A stretch of 64,000 nt of DNA from Tritrichomonas musculus. Its lineage: Eukaryota; Parabasalia; Tritrichomonadida; Tritrichomonadidae. Numbering within the stretch: the stretch's first letter is position 1; each line of letters opens with the position of its first letter. The position numbers and the translations under genes are program-made. Under the pieces are notes generated by a model. The model was not told the DNA's origin. It did not search any database and worked only from the letters and a program-made list of their open reading frames with translations. This document shows positions 1-9,659 of this stretch, piece by piece. The stretch lies in NCBI GenBank assembly GCA_039105265.1, contig JAPFFF010000005.1, forward strand, positions 6,495,501 to 6,559,500, written 5' to 3'.

Positions 1-196
1 ATTTTTTGAATGGTCATTTGATAACAATAATTTTGTTTTTATTATTTTTTTGCCCAAAATTATTTAATTAATCAGTTTCAATTTTGTTTAATTGATCATA
101 ATTTTTTCCGAACATTTTTTTATATTTCTAAAAAAATATTTAACTACTTTTGTTTAAAAATCCGTTTTTTTTTTTTTTATTTTATTTAAAATCTCT

Positions 197-203
197 TCAT
201 TTA
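197..203 (+). promoter_or_regulatory. Initiator-like element (TCATTTA) abutting the start codon
   Basis: The heptamer TCATTTA lies directly before the ATG at 204. It fits the trichomonad initiator pattern TCA(+1)Y-W known from Trichomonas vaginalis and would give a 5' UTR of only about 5 nt. Similar boxes precede other genes in this window. Assignment as an initiator is by motif and position only. Confidence 0.55.
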
Positions 204-626
204 ATGAATTTTGGAGTAGAAACAGTTCTTTGTATCCTTGCTTTTTGTATTAATGTTATTGCTGCTACTGCATACTTTTACAATTTCTATGGAGGTCAAA
301 AAATCACCAGTGGCTATTCACCTGATGGGAAAAAAGGCAAGTGGGACTATAAGAAAGACGCTAATATAGGCTTTTATCTTGATTTTTCAAGGCTTGCTCT
401 TGGCCTTGTTTGCCTTATTTTTGCAATTATTGAAATTCTTTTAATATTTATACCTGATAAATTAACTATGGTTGACTCGCCTCTTCTTCGGGGGATTATT
501 TATATTATATCTGGAATTGCTGTCCTTGGATGTGCAAATGACCTTGGTATTGCTGCTGGAGCGCTTCAAATGGCAATTGGCCTTGCATTGGTTATTTTTG
601 GAATCATTGGCATGGTTGGCCATTAA
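204..626 (+). CDS. Small four-TM membrane protein, COPI-associated/TVP15-like
   Basis: A 140-aa hydrophobic protein. The frame is open from a TTG at 150, but the first ATG is at 204, right behind an initiator-like box, so I start there. Four membrane segments are visible: near the N-terminus (VLCILAFCINVIAATAYF), about residues 57-77, about 88-105 and about 110-135. A short charged, Lys-rich loop (GKKGKWDYKKDA) separates TM1 and TM2. The RGIIYIISGIAVLG stretch and overall layout resemble the COPI-associated / yeast TVP15 family of Golgi membrane proteins, which would place it in early secretory traffic. That family match is by eye and weak; a generic tetraspan protein is the alternative. The stop codon runs into TAAAA, like the stop-overlapping polyadenylation signal of trichomonads. 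Confidence 0.6.
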   Translation: MNFGVETVLCILAFCINVIAATAYFYNFYGGQKITSGYSPDGKKGKWDYKKDANIGFYLDFSRLALGLVCLIFAIIEILLIFIPDKLTMVDSPLLRGIIYIISGIAVLGCANDLGIAAGALQMAIGLALVIFGIIGMVGH

Positions 627-1052
627 AATCAGCTCACTTTTCTTCATTATATTAAATATTTCTTTTATTGTCTAATATTATTTATTGTATGATGGTTTTT
701 ATTTTGGTAAGATGAGAATCAATTTTGTGATTTTAATAAACTCAAAATAAGTAACACAGAAGGATTTTTTTCAAACTTAAGGGGTTTTTTATTTAAAAAA
801 AGTTATAAAGCTGGAATAACATATTATGAAATATTAAGCAATGGAAAGAGGAGAGGAACTTAGAACTACCAATGATCCATTCTCAGCAATTTCTTAAAAT
901 AATTTATACAAGATATAAATTTTAATTTTAGCAAAATCTCGGGTAATAGAATTTTTCTAACCCACTTTTTGAAAACTTTTAAACTTTTTGAATACTTTTT
1001 TAAACATTTTTTATTCAATTTTTGATAAATAATACATAAATATATAGTTCAA
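627..1052. other. Intergenic AT-rich DNA
   Basis: No ORF, repeat or RNA gene is apparent. The only item of note is a CCCACTTTTTGA motif near 960, one copy of a motif that recurs in intergenic parts of the window. Confidence 0.5.
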
Positions 1053-1123
1053 ATGGCTTCCCGATTCATCCAGGAATTCAAGGAACCTGATTCGGCCTCG
1101 CGCAGCCCCGTGGTGATCACTGG
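1053..1123 (+). other. GC-rich coding-like island, possible gene fragment or first exon
   Basis: About 70 bp beginning with ATG read as a plausible protein start (MASRFIQEFKEPDSASRSPV) and are clearly richer in G+C than everything within kilobases. After ACTG the composition drops at once to AT-rich filler and the frame runs on meaninglessly to a stop at 1277. The junction reads GTGCGT, one base from the trichomonad 5' splice consensus GTAYGT, but I find no matching branch/acceptor motif (ACTAACACACAG type) downstream. It may be a stranded gene fragment or a first exon. The product is not recognised. Confidence 0.25.
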
Positions 1124-1451
1124 TGCGTATATTCCTGAAAAATTACGTAAAAATAAAAAAAAATTAAATCAAAAAAAGCAAATAGTTATAATTTTAAGGA
1201 AAAACTATATATTTCATGAATATATCATATATTTACTTGAATTGAAAATTATCATTATTCACATTCATGCAAATTGATGATATTTTGAATTGAAAATTGG
1301 CTGATGATATTGAGGACATTTTCTGATCATCTTTTTCTCCGCATTTTAATAAAAAATATATATGAATTTTGTCTGATATTGATAGCTCAATTTTTTCATA
1401 AATGGAATTAAAGTTTTTACTTTTTCAATGTAAACGTACATATTATTTTTT

Positions 1452-1554
1452 GAAATTGAAAAGATTTGGAGTCCAATTGAGCAGTATTTGATTTTGAAAT
1501 TGAAAAGATTTCGAGGGTAACTGAATTGTTTTTAATTTCGAAATTGAAAAGATT
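1452..1554. repeat. Short tandem repeat, three units of about 44 bp
   Basis: The core GAAATTGAAAAGATT occurs at 1452, 1496 and 1540, a regular 44-bp spacing with diverged sequence between. It is non-coding. Confidence 0.6.
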
Positions 1555-1611
1555 ATAAAAATAAAATGACTTTTTGAATTTTTTTTATTAGACCTATCCA
1601 CAAATCAAAAA

Positions 1612-2410
1612 TCGTTTGTTGAACGTTTACTAAAAATTTGCGAACAATAAACTTTTTGTGAACATTTTTATGTTCTCGAATATTTAATTATTTCTAAATA
1701 TCCCATTCTTTGCAAATAAGTGGTATCGTCCGTAATTTTTTCAGTTTTTTGGTAAACGTTTTGTTCAAAAACAAAACGTTTATGTGCTTTATGTTTTAAT
1801 TTTTTTTTGTTCCAATATCTTTAAAAATATGTGTTTTTTAAAGAAAAAAATTAATTAATGTTTTGGCTGTTTTTAAATAAAGATCAAAATTTATAATTGA
1901 ATGTACATAAAAGAACAGAATAAATATTTTGAAAAATGATAATAATGTAAAAAATTTGATTTTTACGATTTTAATCAGCTGTATATGCAGAATTCATATG
2001 ATTTAAATTGTATTATTTAAAATGATTGATGAAAATATTGGTAAAATAAAATTTTGGTTACTAAATTCGAAATGATCATAATTATTTTTGCATAATTCAT
2101 CTATGAAAACATAAATAAAATAGCAAATTCTTATCAAACATTGAATTATAAAGTATATTATTGATATAGTCGAATTTGTTCTTATTAATACTTATTTTGG
2201 ATATTAAGCTATTTGCATCTATTTTTAATTGTTTGCTCATATCATTTGAATGTAATATTGTTTTTTAAAAGTATTGTCCTCGAAAATGTTTTATAGATGC
2301 AAACATTAGCTTTTTTACAAATATTTTAATATTTGAGAATTTTAAGATGTTCACAAAAAGTTTGTTGTCCGCAAATTTTCAATAAACGTTCACAATAAAA
2401 GATCAAACTT
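1612..2410. repeat. Inverted-repeat pair (~65 bp arms, ~0.8 kb apart), MITE-like
   Basis: The segment at about 1612-1678 (GAACGTTTACTAAAAATTTG and following bases through ACTTTTTGTGAACAT) recurs reverse-complemented at about 2338-2405 with a few mismatches. The interior has no ORF. The structure suggests a small non-autonomous DNA transposon, but no clear target-site duplication is visible and the outer ends are uncertain. Confidence 0.5.
1754..1781. other. Perfect 12-bp-arm hairpin
   Basis: AAACGTTTTGTT, a 4-base loop, then AACAAAACGTTT. It lies inside the 1612-2410 inverted-repeat segment. It may be a structural part of that element; no other function is suggested. Confidence 0.6.
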
Positions 2411-2462
2411 TTTGTGAAAGATTTTTTTATTAATATTTTTTATATGCTTTTGCAATTATGCT

Positions 2463-3311
2463 TAAGTATCACGCCAGGGGGATTTTTTTTTCCCCTAGGG
2501 GGAATTTTCACATCAAATGTCAACTTAAAAGAATTCGAACTTTATTTTAATAAAAATCGTACACTTTCTATATTTATTGAAATAATCAAATCGAATATAA
2601 GCGATTTGTCAATGTTCATACCAAAAATCAAATATTTCATTTCATCAAATATCAAAAGCCCAAGTTTTTATTGTTTTATTTAATAAATTATTTAAAGGAT
2701 CATTTTAATTATCAAGTTGTTAAATTTATATTATACTTTTTTTGTAATATCCTTTTATATCAGAATTTTTTTTGAAAATTTTAATAATCTATTATTATAA
2801 ATGATAGATATACCGTTGCATTATGGAAGTATCAATCTCTTTTTGTGTAAAATAATTCCCAAATTGATTAAAAATGCATCAAATTGATATTAACCAAAGA
2901 GAAAATAAAAACATCTTTTTAAAATATATTTGTTTTAATAATTCAAAGGCTATTTGGTTCCCCCTAAAAAAAAAAAAATTAAAAATAGGTGGAGGTCAAA
3001 TTTTGTTAATATTTTTACGGTTTGCCAATTAAATTGACCTTTCCCCCTAAGGGGGAATAGGGGGAGGCCAATTCACGGATTTTTTGAGCTGAAAAATTAA
3101 CCATTTAGATCATAAAGATATGATTTTTTCAAACAAAAATTGTATTAATAATAAGAATCTTATTAAGAATTTTTAATAAAATTTCAATTATTTTTTAGTA
3201 TTTTGAAATAAAATTTTAATTCAAATTTTTTACCTATTTTTTTTAGGGGAAATTAGGGGAAATTACAAAAAATCTTCCCCCTAGTAGAATTAGGGGAACC
3301 GCGTGATGGTT
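2463..3311. mobile_element. Probable non-autonomous DNA transposon with 8-bp target duplication
   Basis: The octamer ATTATGCT occurs at 2455-2462 and 3312-3319. Just inside these copies, near-terminal inverted repeats share ATCACGC followed by mixed GGGG/CCCC blocks ending in TAGGGGGAA (left) and the complementary TTCCCCCTA (right). The G/C blocks near 2475, 2960, 3045, 3245 and 3280 stand out from the AT-rich background and form several internal palindromes of the CCCCTA/TAGGGG kind. No protein is encoded; the ORF across 2414-2683 is low-complexity. The outermost 3-4 bases of the two ends do not match well, so the boundaries are less certain than for the 3447-4350 element. Confidence 0.45.
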
Positions 3312-3446
3312 ATTATGCTCTTCCTATTTTTATTAAACAAGAGAAATATTTTGGAAATTCAAATATTGAATTGTATTTTAAAAAGTTGATAGATTTATTA
3401 GAAAATCTGTAAAAATTTCTGATTTATCATCTTTACTTAAAAAAAT

Positions 3447-4350
3447 AGAGGTGAGGCTCGAAAATTTTTGGTATTTTTTAATAATATTAATAAATATTAT
3501 TTTATTCCAGAATTAAATGTTATTTATGATAATTTCACTAATATTTTTTTTCAGATTTTTAGCTATAAATCTATTTTTAAAATTGAATTGCTTATATCTT
3601 ATTATAATTTCAATTTTATCTTAATAAAAAAATTCTATTTATTCAAAATAATAAATAATTTAATTATTAATATTTAATATATAGATGTGAATATAATATT
3701 AAAATCTTCGACTAAGAATTATAAATCAAATAATGATTTTTTATGATTTAACTAACTATCATCATATTATAAGCATGATTTTTTTAGTAAATTATTGATA
3801 AATATTAAAATAAATACTTATTGCGATGTTGATACCAAAATAAAAACAAATGAAATTATTTGGATATTTGTGAAGTTTACATCATTAACGTATATAGAAT
3901 TATATTCAATATTAAACCTCAATCCTAGCTAAAATTGTAAAAAAAAATTTAAAAATATTTTGATATGTTTGCCAGCACCAGATAAGTTAAGAGATAAACT
4001 ATAGTTATCCCTTTGGTCTTTAATATAGAAGAAAATTTCTCTTTAAATTGAAAAATATTTTTTTGAATTTTGACCAAAAACGCATTTATTGAATAACTTT
4101 CTTATTAAAAAATAGAGATCATCTATATACAAATGCAATTTAATGGTTTAAAAGGAAAAATAATGACGAATATATGAATTATGACATTTTGAAATATCAA
4201 TACAATTTCAATTTTTTTTGATTAAATCTGAAAAAAAGTATATGATATGAAAAGGTAACAACACCATAATACTATATTTTTAATTTATTTTTAATTTTGT
4301 TGATTATTATTCCTAAAAAAGTTCATTTAAAATTTCGCAGTCTCACCTCT
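3447..4350. mobile_element. Non-autonomous DNA transposon, AGAGGTGAG termini, 8-bp target duplication
   Basis: The left end reads AGAGGTGAGGCTCGAAAATT; the right end, reverse-complemented, reads AGAGGTGAGACTGCGAAATT. The element is flanked by AAAAAAAT at 3439-3446 and again at 4351-4358, an exact 8-bp target duplication, although A-rich. The 904-bp interior is very AT-rich and has no credible ORF, so it needs a transposase from elsewhere. The terminal sequence resembles that of the 49192-50571 element (AGAGGTGCGGACA). An 8-bp duplication fits hAT, P, Merlin or some Mutator-like elements; the superfamily is not settled. Confidence 0.7.
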
Positions 4351-6340
4351 AAAAAAATAAATTTCTAATTTTTATACTATTTAAAATTCTAGTATACTTG
4401 AAATATAGATTAAAAAATTTACATTTATTACTTTAAAATATATTTAAACTGCTATAAATCAGAGGTTTTATTTGCCATAACTCTATATGAACAAGAAATT
4501 TTGAGAAGATCAATTACTCAAATAATTTTGACCTTTGATGGGAATCGAACCAAAGACCCCGAAGATAAAAATTTTGTTCAAAAATACTTTTTCCAAAAAG
4601 ATTAAAAACAACTCAAAAAAAAAAAATAAAGTTTTTAAAAAGTTAAACTTTTATTAACTTTTTCATAGAGTAAAAATACTTTTCTAAATTTAAATATTAG
4701 CAGATGGGTCCCGACTCAATATGCTTGGACTTTTTGGGACTTAATAGGTTTTTTATTTAATCATATTATGATATGTTTAATTATATAAGATTATCTTTAA
4801 TTACACCGATATGATTATTAAATATTTATTTATATTTAAAGATAATCATATTTTAATCTTAAAATATAAAATTGAAAGGAATATCATTCAAAATTTTGAG
4901 AGAAATATAGTATTTATCATTCTATTTGAATCTTCTAAAAACTCATTTAAAACGAATTAGCAATATTATAGTTGCTCTAATTGTATGGAAATAAATGGAT
5001 ATTGAGTTTTTTTTTTTTTTCAAAACATCGAAATGAATTATTATATATAGTCCATTTTACTTAAATTTTCTACATTAAATATGAAAATTAAAAATAATTG
5101 GTATTGATATTTTATTATTATGCATTTTTAAAGTGAAATTTTCTTTTTTTTTTGGAGGTTTTCGTATATAGAATAAACTTTAATAATAACTTTTTGAGAA
5201 TATTATTTCTAAAAAAAAATTAAGTTTATATCTTAATATTAAATCGCTAAAATTTAGAATAAATTAATTGATTATATTATATTAAATAATTAAATACTTT
5301 TAAAATGCTTAAACATATAAATATATCCAAGATTCAAAGAGAAAAAACAAAAACAAATTTCTCCCATTTTTTGATATATTATACATTTATCTCTGTTAAT
5401 AAACAATATTTCGAAAATTTAATAAAAATATAAGTTGTTTAATTTATATATTATTTTATATTATGAATATAATCCGAAATTGATAAATTTTTAAATGATT
5501 AGATAAAAGCATTAGATCTTTCTTTTTACATTAAAATATAAAAAAATATAAAGAAATGTATAACTAATTTATTATTTAAATATGTTTATTAAAAAAATGA
5601 AAATATAATAAGATAGATTTATTTTAAAATGATAAAAAATATATATTAGCAAAATAAAAAAAACCAAAAATTATATATTGAATTGATCTTTCAAATATTC
5701 TCAAATAGAAAATATTTTTAAACTTTTTCATAAATTATTTTTTTTATTAAAATAAGATTATATCTATCTTTCTATGATTTATTTATATTATATTATTCTA
5801 TTTATATATCTATAATATATATATATAAATATATTTTTAAAAATCATTTGATAATATTTTTCCTAATAAAGTTTTTAGCATAAAAAAAAATTAAATATTT
5901 TTTTTTCTAATTTTAAAAGAATTAATATTGCAGTAAATATTTCTTAAAATAATTTATTATTGACATTTATATAATATAAAATTTATATAAACACAGTAAA
6001 ATGAATAATATATGCAAATGATATTATTAATAAGAAGGTTTATATATGATATAAAATCATAATATCTTTCACAAAAAGTTATATAATTCTGATAATAAAA
6101 AAAATATCATAAAAAGTTTTATATTATTATTTCTTTTTGTATCTCATGAAATATTAGAATAATATTAAATATATATTTAAATATAAATTAATAAATGAAT
6201 ATAAATTTATATCTATTTAAAATTAAGTTATATAATCTTTTTTTAAAGAGATTTTCTTAATAATTATTTTGAAAATCAGATTTTTTTGGGATCTAAATAA
6301 AAAATTATTACTATTATATTTATTTGGGATATTGATTTTG
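4351..6340. other. Gene-free AT-rich intergenic DNA
   Basis: No ORF of interest. An isolated GGTTCGATTCC B-box-like string (minus strand, near 4538-4552) lies in no foldable tRNA. There are many homopolymer and (AT)n tracts. I see no further structured repeat. Confidence 0.5.
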
Positions 6341-7440
6341 GCACCCAAAATGCACCCCGGCCAAATAGGTATTCAAAAAATGCACCCCAAATCGGTTTTG
6401 CACCCAAATTTTATTATTGCACCTATTTTGCACCCAAATAAACTAAATAAAAAGTGGTTTGCTTATACAAAATTTTTCTATCTTCATTTCTAACTTTTTT
6501 GGCTCAAAATCCTTTATAAAGTATTTTATTTCTGGTAATTTGCTTTGTTTACCGTGGAATCTATTGTTCTGTCTCTTTTTCATCCTTTTTTTTGCAAATA
6601 TTCAAATATTATATAATTTTCATAATAATTCAATTTATTGGTTTAAAATGGTTGTTTATAATATACTTAATTATTCTGTCATATGAAAATTTAGAAGCTA
6701 GCTGAGAGTAAAAAAATATTTGTGTTTTAAAATTGTTATAATCTACCTCAGAATATATTGAAAGAATAAAAAAAAATCCATATTTTGAATACTCTGATTT
6801 GAATGCTCTCACAAAAATATAAAATTTGATATAAATATTAATTTTAAACGGATATTTAAGACTTTAAAACGATTTTCTTAAAGAACAAAGTGAGATTAAT
6901 ATCAAGCAAAGATGCAGAATGAGGCTTGATATTATAAATTTATTTTAGTATAATAATTTTTTTGTTTTTTCAATTTTTTTTTATATAATTTAAAACGACC
7001 AACTTAAAAATACTCAAAAAATAAAAAGATCAATTAAATTATTAATAAATCATTATGTAGATATAAATTGTTATAACCTTTTTTTTGTTTTTTCAATTTT
7101 TTTTTATATAATTTAAAACGATCAACTAAAAAATACTCAAAAAATAAAAGGATCAATTAAATTATTAATAAATCATTATGTAGATATAAATTGTTATAAC
7201 CTTTTTTTTGTTTTTTCAATTTTTTTTTATATAATTTAAAACGATCAACTAAAAAATACTCAAAAAATAAAAAGATCAATTAAATTATTAATAAATCATT
7301 ATGTAGATATAAATTGTTATAACCTTTTTTTTGTTTTTTCAATTTTTTTTTATATAATTTAAAACGATCAACTAAAAAATACTCAAAAAATAAAAAGATC
7401 AATTAAATTATTAATAAATCATCATTTAGATGTGGAATAT
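6341..7440 (+). repeat. Left terminal inverted repeat of the MULE
   Basis: It starts GCACCCAAAATGCACCCCGG. The first ~100 bp carry six GCACC(C) words in direct orientation, a likely array of transposase-binding sites. It includes four 123-bp subterminal tandem units. The few differences seen from the right copy include one base in the segment reading GACTTTAAAACG near 6861 and one in the subterminal units. Homology to the right end is lost just past GGAATAT at 7440. Confidence 0.85.
6964..7425 (+). repeat. 123-bp subterminal tandem repeat, about four units
   Basis: Units begin at GTTTTTTCAATTTT at 6964, 7087, 7210 and 7333, exactly 123 bp apart, and differ by only a few bases. The same four-unit array is present in inverted orientation at about 18050-18520 in the other terminal repeat. 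Subterminal tandem arrays are common in large DNA transposons and often bind transposase; that role is inferred here. Confidence 0.8.
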
Positions 7441-7605
7441 AGTGAAAATTTTATATTTTTTTTTCAAAATTTCTTTTTTCTTGATATTAAAAACGTATTT
7501 ATTAGAAAAAAATCAATTTTGAATAATTTACAAAAAAAATTATATAAGTTTCTTCAAAATTGAATAATGTCTTCAAAAATGAGTACTTTTTAGTCTCTTA
7601 TTATT

Positions 7606-7612
7606 TCACTTT
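7606..7612 (+). promoter_or_regulatory. Initiator-like element (TCACTTT) of the passenger gene
   Basis: TCACTTT lies 5 nt before the ATG at 7618, the same arrangement as upstream of EF-1alpha. A GTACTTTTTAG motif lies some 20 nt further upstream. This suggests the passenger gene keeps its own promoter inside the transposon. Confidence 0.45.
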
Positions 7613-7617
7613 AAAAA

Positions 7618-8817
7618 ATGGATATTTACAAAGAACAAAGTTACTCCAAAGATATTAGTTTAAAATTCGATGAAATAAATGTGTTTTTTGGTGAAAAAGA
7701 TTACACATCAAACTTTAATCGCATCGAAATTTTTCAGAAAATAGAAGAAGAACTTAAAAATATTGATGTCATTTACAAAACAAAAAATTATAAATTAATT
7801 CATGATATGATAATGCAGATTATACATTTTTTAAATTCAGAAAATTATGAATTTGAAGATAATGATGAAAATTTTATTCTTTTTTTTATTCAAAAATCTC
7901 AATTATTAACCAATTTATCTGAATTTTTCGAAACAAATAATGAAAATTTTATTTTATCTATATTTCATTTTTTTATCTCTTTATCAGTGTTATCGGGTGA
8001 TTATATCGATTTTTTGATTCCTCATTTTAAAAATATTGAGTTTATAATTGTTTTTTTAAAAAAGAATATAAATTCAACAAAAATTTTATCTAATTTTTAC
8101 ATATTATTAGGAGTTTTTTGTGAATATTCAGAAATATATCGTTTAAATCTTATTAATTCGAATTTTTTTTCTTTTAATAATTTTGTTTTTCAAAATTTTA
8201 ATAAACTTCAAAGTTTAATTTTTTTTTCTAAATTTTTTCAAGATATATCGGATGACTTAGATCTAAATGCAGCATTTCAGGAATTCCAACAATTTTTTTC
8301 TCTTTTAAAAGTTTATTTTAATGGTATTATTATTAAGAATTTTAATTCAACTCTGCCAAATCCAAAAAGTTTTAAATACGAATCAAAAATATCATTTTTG
8401 ATAATAAATCTATTTCGAAATTGTTATTTATCTTCACAAATTAAATCAATTTTTATTTCAGAAAATATTTCTCTATTTATTCAAGATCAACTTTGTTATT
8501 TTGATTCTAATAATATTTTTTTTCAAAAAATTATATCAGATTGCATTGATGTTATAGAAATAAGTTATCCTATTCAAAACATTCAAAAATTCGTTCAATT
8601 TTATAATAAACTTTTTGAATTTATAAATGTTCTACCTTTTTCAAAAAAATCATTATTATTTAAATCATTTGTATCGATCATATACAAATCAAGCGATCCT
8701 ATCATTTATAAAATTATCCCAGAGATTACTTCTGAACTTCGAGATTATTCTAATTCTGAAATTTATTTTGGTGAAGATATTGATAACTTCATCGCAAAAA
8801 TATGTCAAAATGAATAA
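7618..8817 (+). CDS. Hypothetical 399-aa helical protein, passenger gene inside the MULE
   Basis: A complete ORF beginning at an ATG close behind an initiator-like TCACTTT. The protein is rich in Phe, Ile, Asn and Ser and seems almost wholly alpha-helical, with recurring paired amphipathic helices (for example FILSIFHFFISLSVLSG and KILSNFYILLGVFCEYS). The pattern suggests an ARM/HEAT-like or other helical-repeat scaffold. There is no signal peptide or clear membrane anchor despite the hydrophobicity. I recognise no catalytic motif. It lies just inside the left terminal repeat, on the same strand as the transposase 3.2 kb downstream. It may be a captured host gene (Pack-MULE behaviour) or an accessory gene of the element. 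The intact frame argues for recent capture or for selection. Confidence 0.6.
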   Translation: MDIYKEQSYSKDISLKFDEINVFFGEKDYTSNFNRIEIFQKIEEELKNIDVIYKTKNYKLIHDMIMQIIHFLNSENYEFEDNDENFILFFIQKSQLLTNLSEFFETNNENFILSIFHFFISLSVLSGDYIDFLIPHFKNIEFIIVFLKKNINSTKILSNFYILLGVFCEYSEIYRLNLINSNFFSFNNFVFQNFNKLQSLIFFSKFFQDISDDLDLNAAFQEFQQFFSLLKVYFNGIIIKNFNSTLPNPKSFKYESKISFLIINLFRNCYLSSQIKSIFISENISLFIQDQLCYFDSNNIFFQKIISDCIDVIEISYPIQNIQKFVQFYNKLFEFINVLPFSKKSLLFKSFVSIIYKSSDPIIYKIIPEITSELRDYSNSEIYFGEDIDNFIAKICQNE

Positions 8818-9073
8818 GTCAATGGTTTTTTACATTCAATAAAATCCTTTTTTATATTAAAAAAAAAAACTATTATATAAATGTACTTTGATTTTATCAT
8901 TAAACAGTATTCAACTATTTGATGTTTTTCATATCACATTTCCAAATATTTGGAAATCGACCTTTTAGTGAATGCTTTTATGAATAAAGTATGTGCATAT
9001 TATAATTAAGAGAATTACAAATACTCTAAGCTTAAATTTGATTCTATAACATACTTTTCACCTAAAAACTATT

Positions 9074-9175
9074 GTTTTTTTTTTTTTTTGTTTTTGTTTT
9101 TGTTTTTTGTTTTTTTTTTTTTTTTTTTTGTTTTGTTTTGTTTTGTTTTGTTTTGTTTTGTTTTTGTTTTTTTAA
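9074..9175 (+). repeat. Poly-T / (TTTTG)n low-complexity tract
   Basis: About 100 bp made only of T and G: long T runs broken by single Gs, resolving into regular TTTTG pentamers toward the end. Such tracts are slippage-prone and the copy number may be unreliable. Confidence 0.9.
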
Positions 9176-9208
9176 AACTTTTTGAAAGCGTTTATATAAA
9201 CAACACCA

Positions 9209-9231
9209 CTTTTTGAACTGCGTTCAAAAAG
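9209..9231. other. Perfect 10-bp-arm hairpin
   Basis: CTTTTTGAAC, three bases (TGC), then GTTCAAAAAG, directly after the TTTTG tract. It contains the recurrent ACTTTTTGAA word in both orientations. Confidence 0.6.
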
Positions 9232-9299
9232 AATCTAGTAAAAACTAAGAATAGATATTTTTAATATATTTTTTTTTCTAAGTAGGACATGATATAGTT

Positions 9300-9650
9300 A
9301 ATATATAGCATTATATTGATAATGTATAGGATTGTATTGATAATGTATAGCATTATACTGATAATAAACTTCAATACGATGTTAGTTTATTGAATTATAA
9401 TGTTAGTATGCTTCAATATAATGTAAATGTACTACATTAAAATGATAATGTACTTCATTATGATGTTAAAATACTGTATTATGATGTTAGTTTATTGGAT
9501 ATTAATGTTAATATGATATAATATATTGAATATGTACTGCATTATGATGTTAGATTATTGAATTATAATGTTTATATACTTCATTATAATGTTAATACTC
9601 TTCAATACAATGTTAATATATCAAACAAATATTTAATATAATGTTGATAT
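9300..9650 (+). repeat. Degenerate block of the 21-bp minisatellite
   Basis: Recognisable but diverged units of the ATGTTAATATACT.CATTAT type, less regular than the main array at 10900-11965. The two blocks are separated by about 1.25 kb of non-repeat sequence. Confidence 0.7.
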
Positions 9651-9659
9651 ATTGAAAAT

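Noticed and set aside
2414-2683. 89-codon ORF
   Set aside because: Crosses the left boundary of the 2463-3311 element and encodes AT-rich filler.
2463-3311. TTAGGGG-like words as telomere or interstitial telomere repeats
   Set aside because: Only two or three irregular copies, alternating with their complements in palindromes; the transposon-end explanation fits better.
4530-4560. GGTTCGATTCC on the minus strand, matching a tRNA B box / T loop
   Set aside because: The T stem does not pair well, and no acceptor stem, anticodon arm or A box is found at the right distance. At most a remnant.
6459-6812. 75- and 60-codon ORFs duplicated exactly at 18669-19022
   Set aside because: They are duplicated because they lie in the terminal inverted repeats; low-complexity Phe/Ile/Asn sequence with no domain and no sign of selection.
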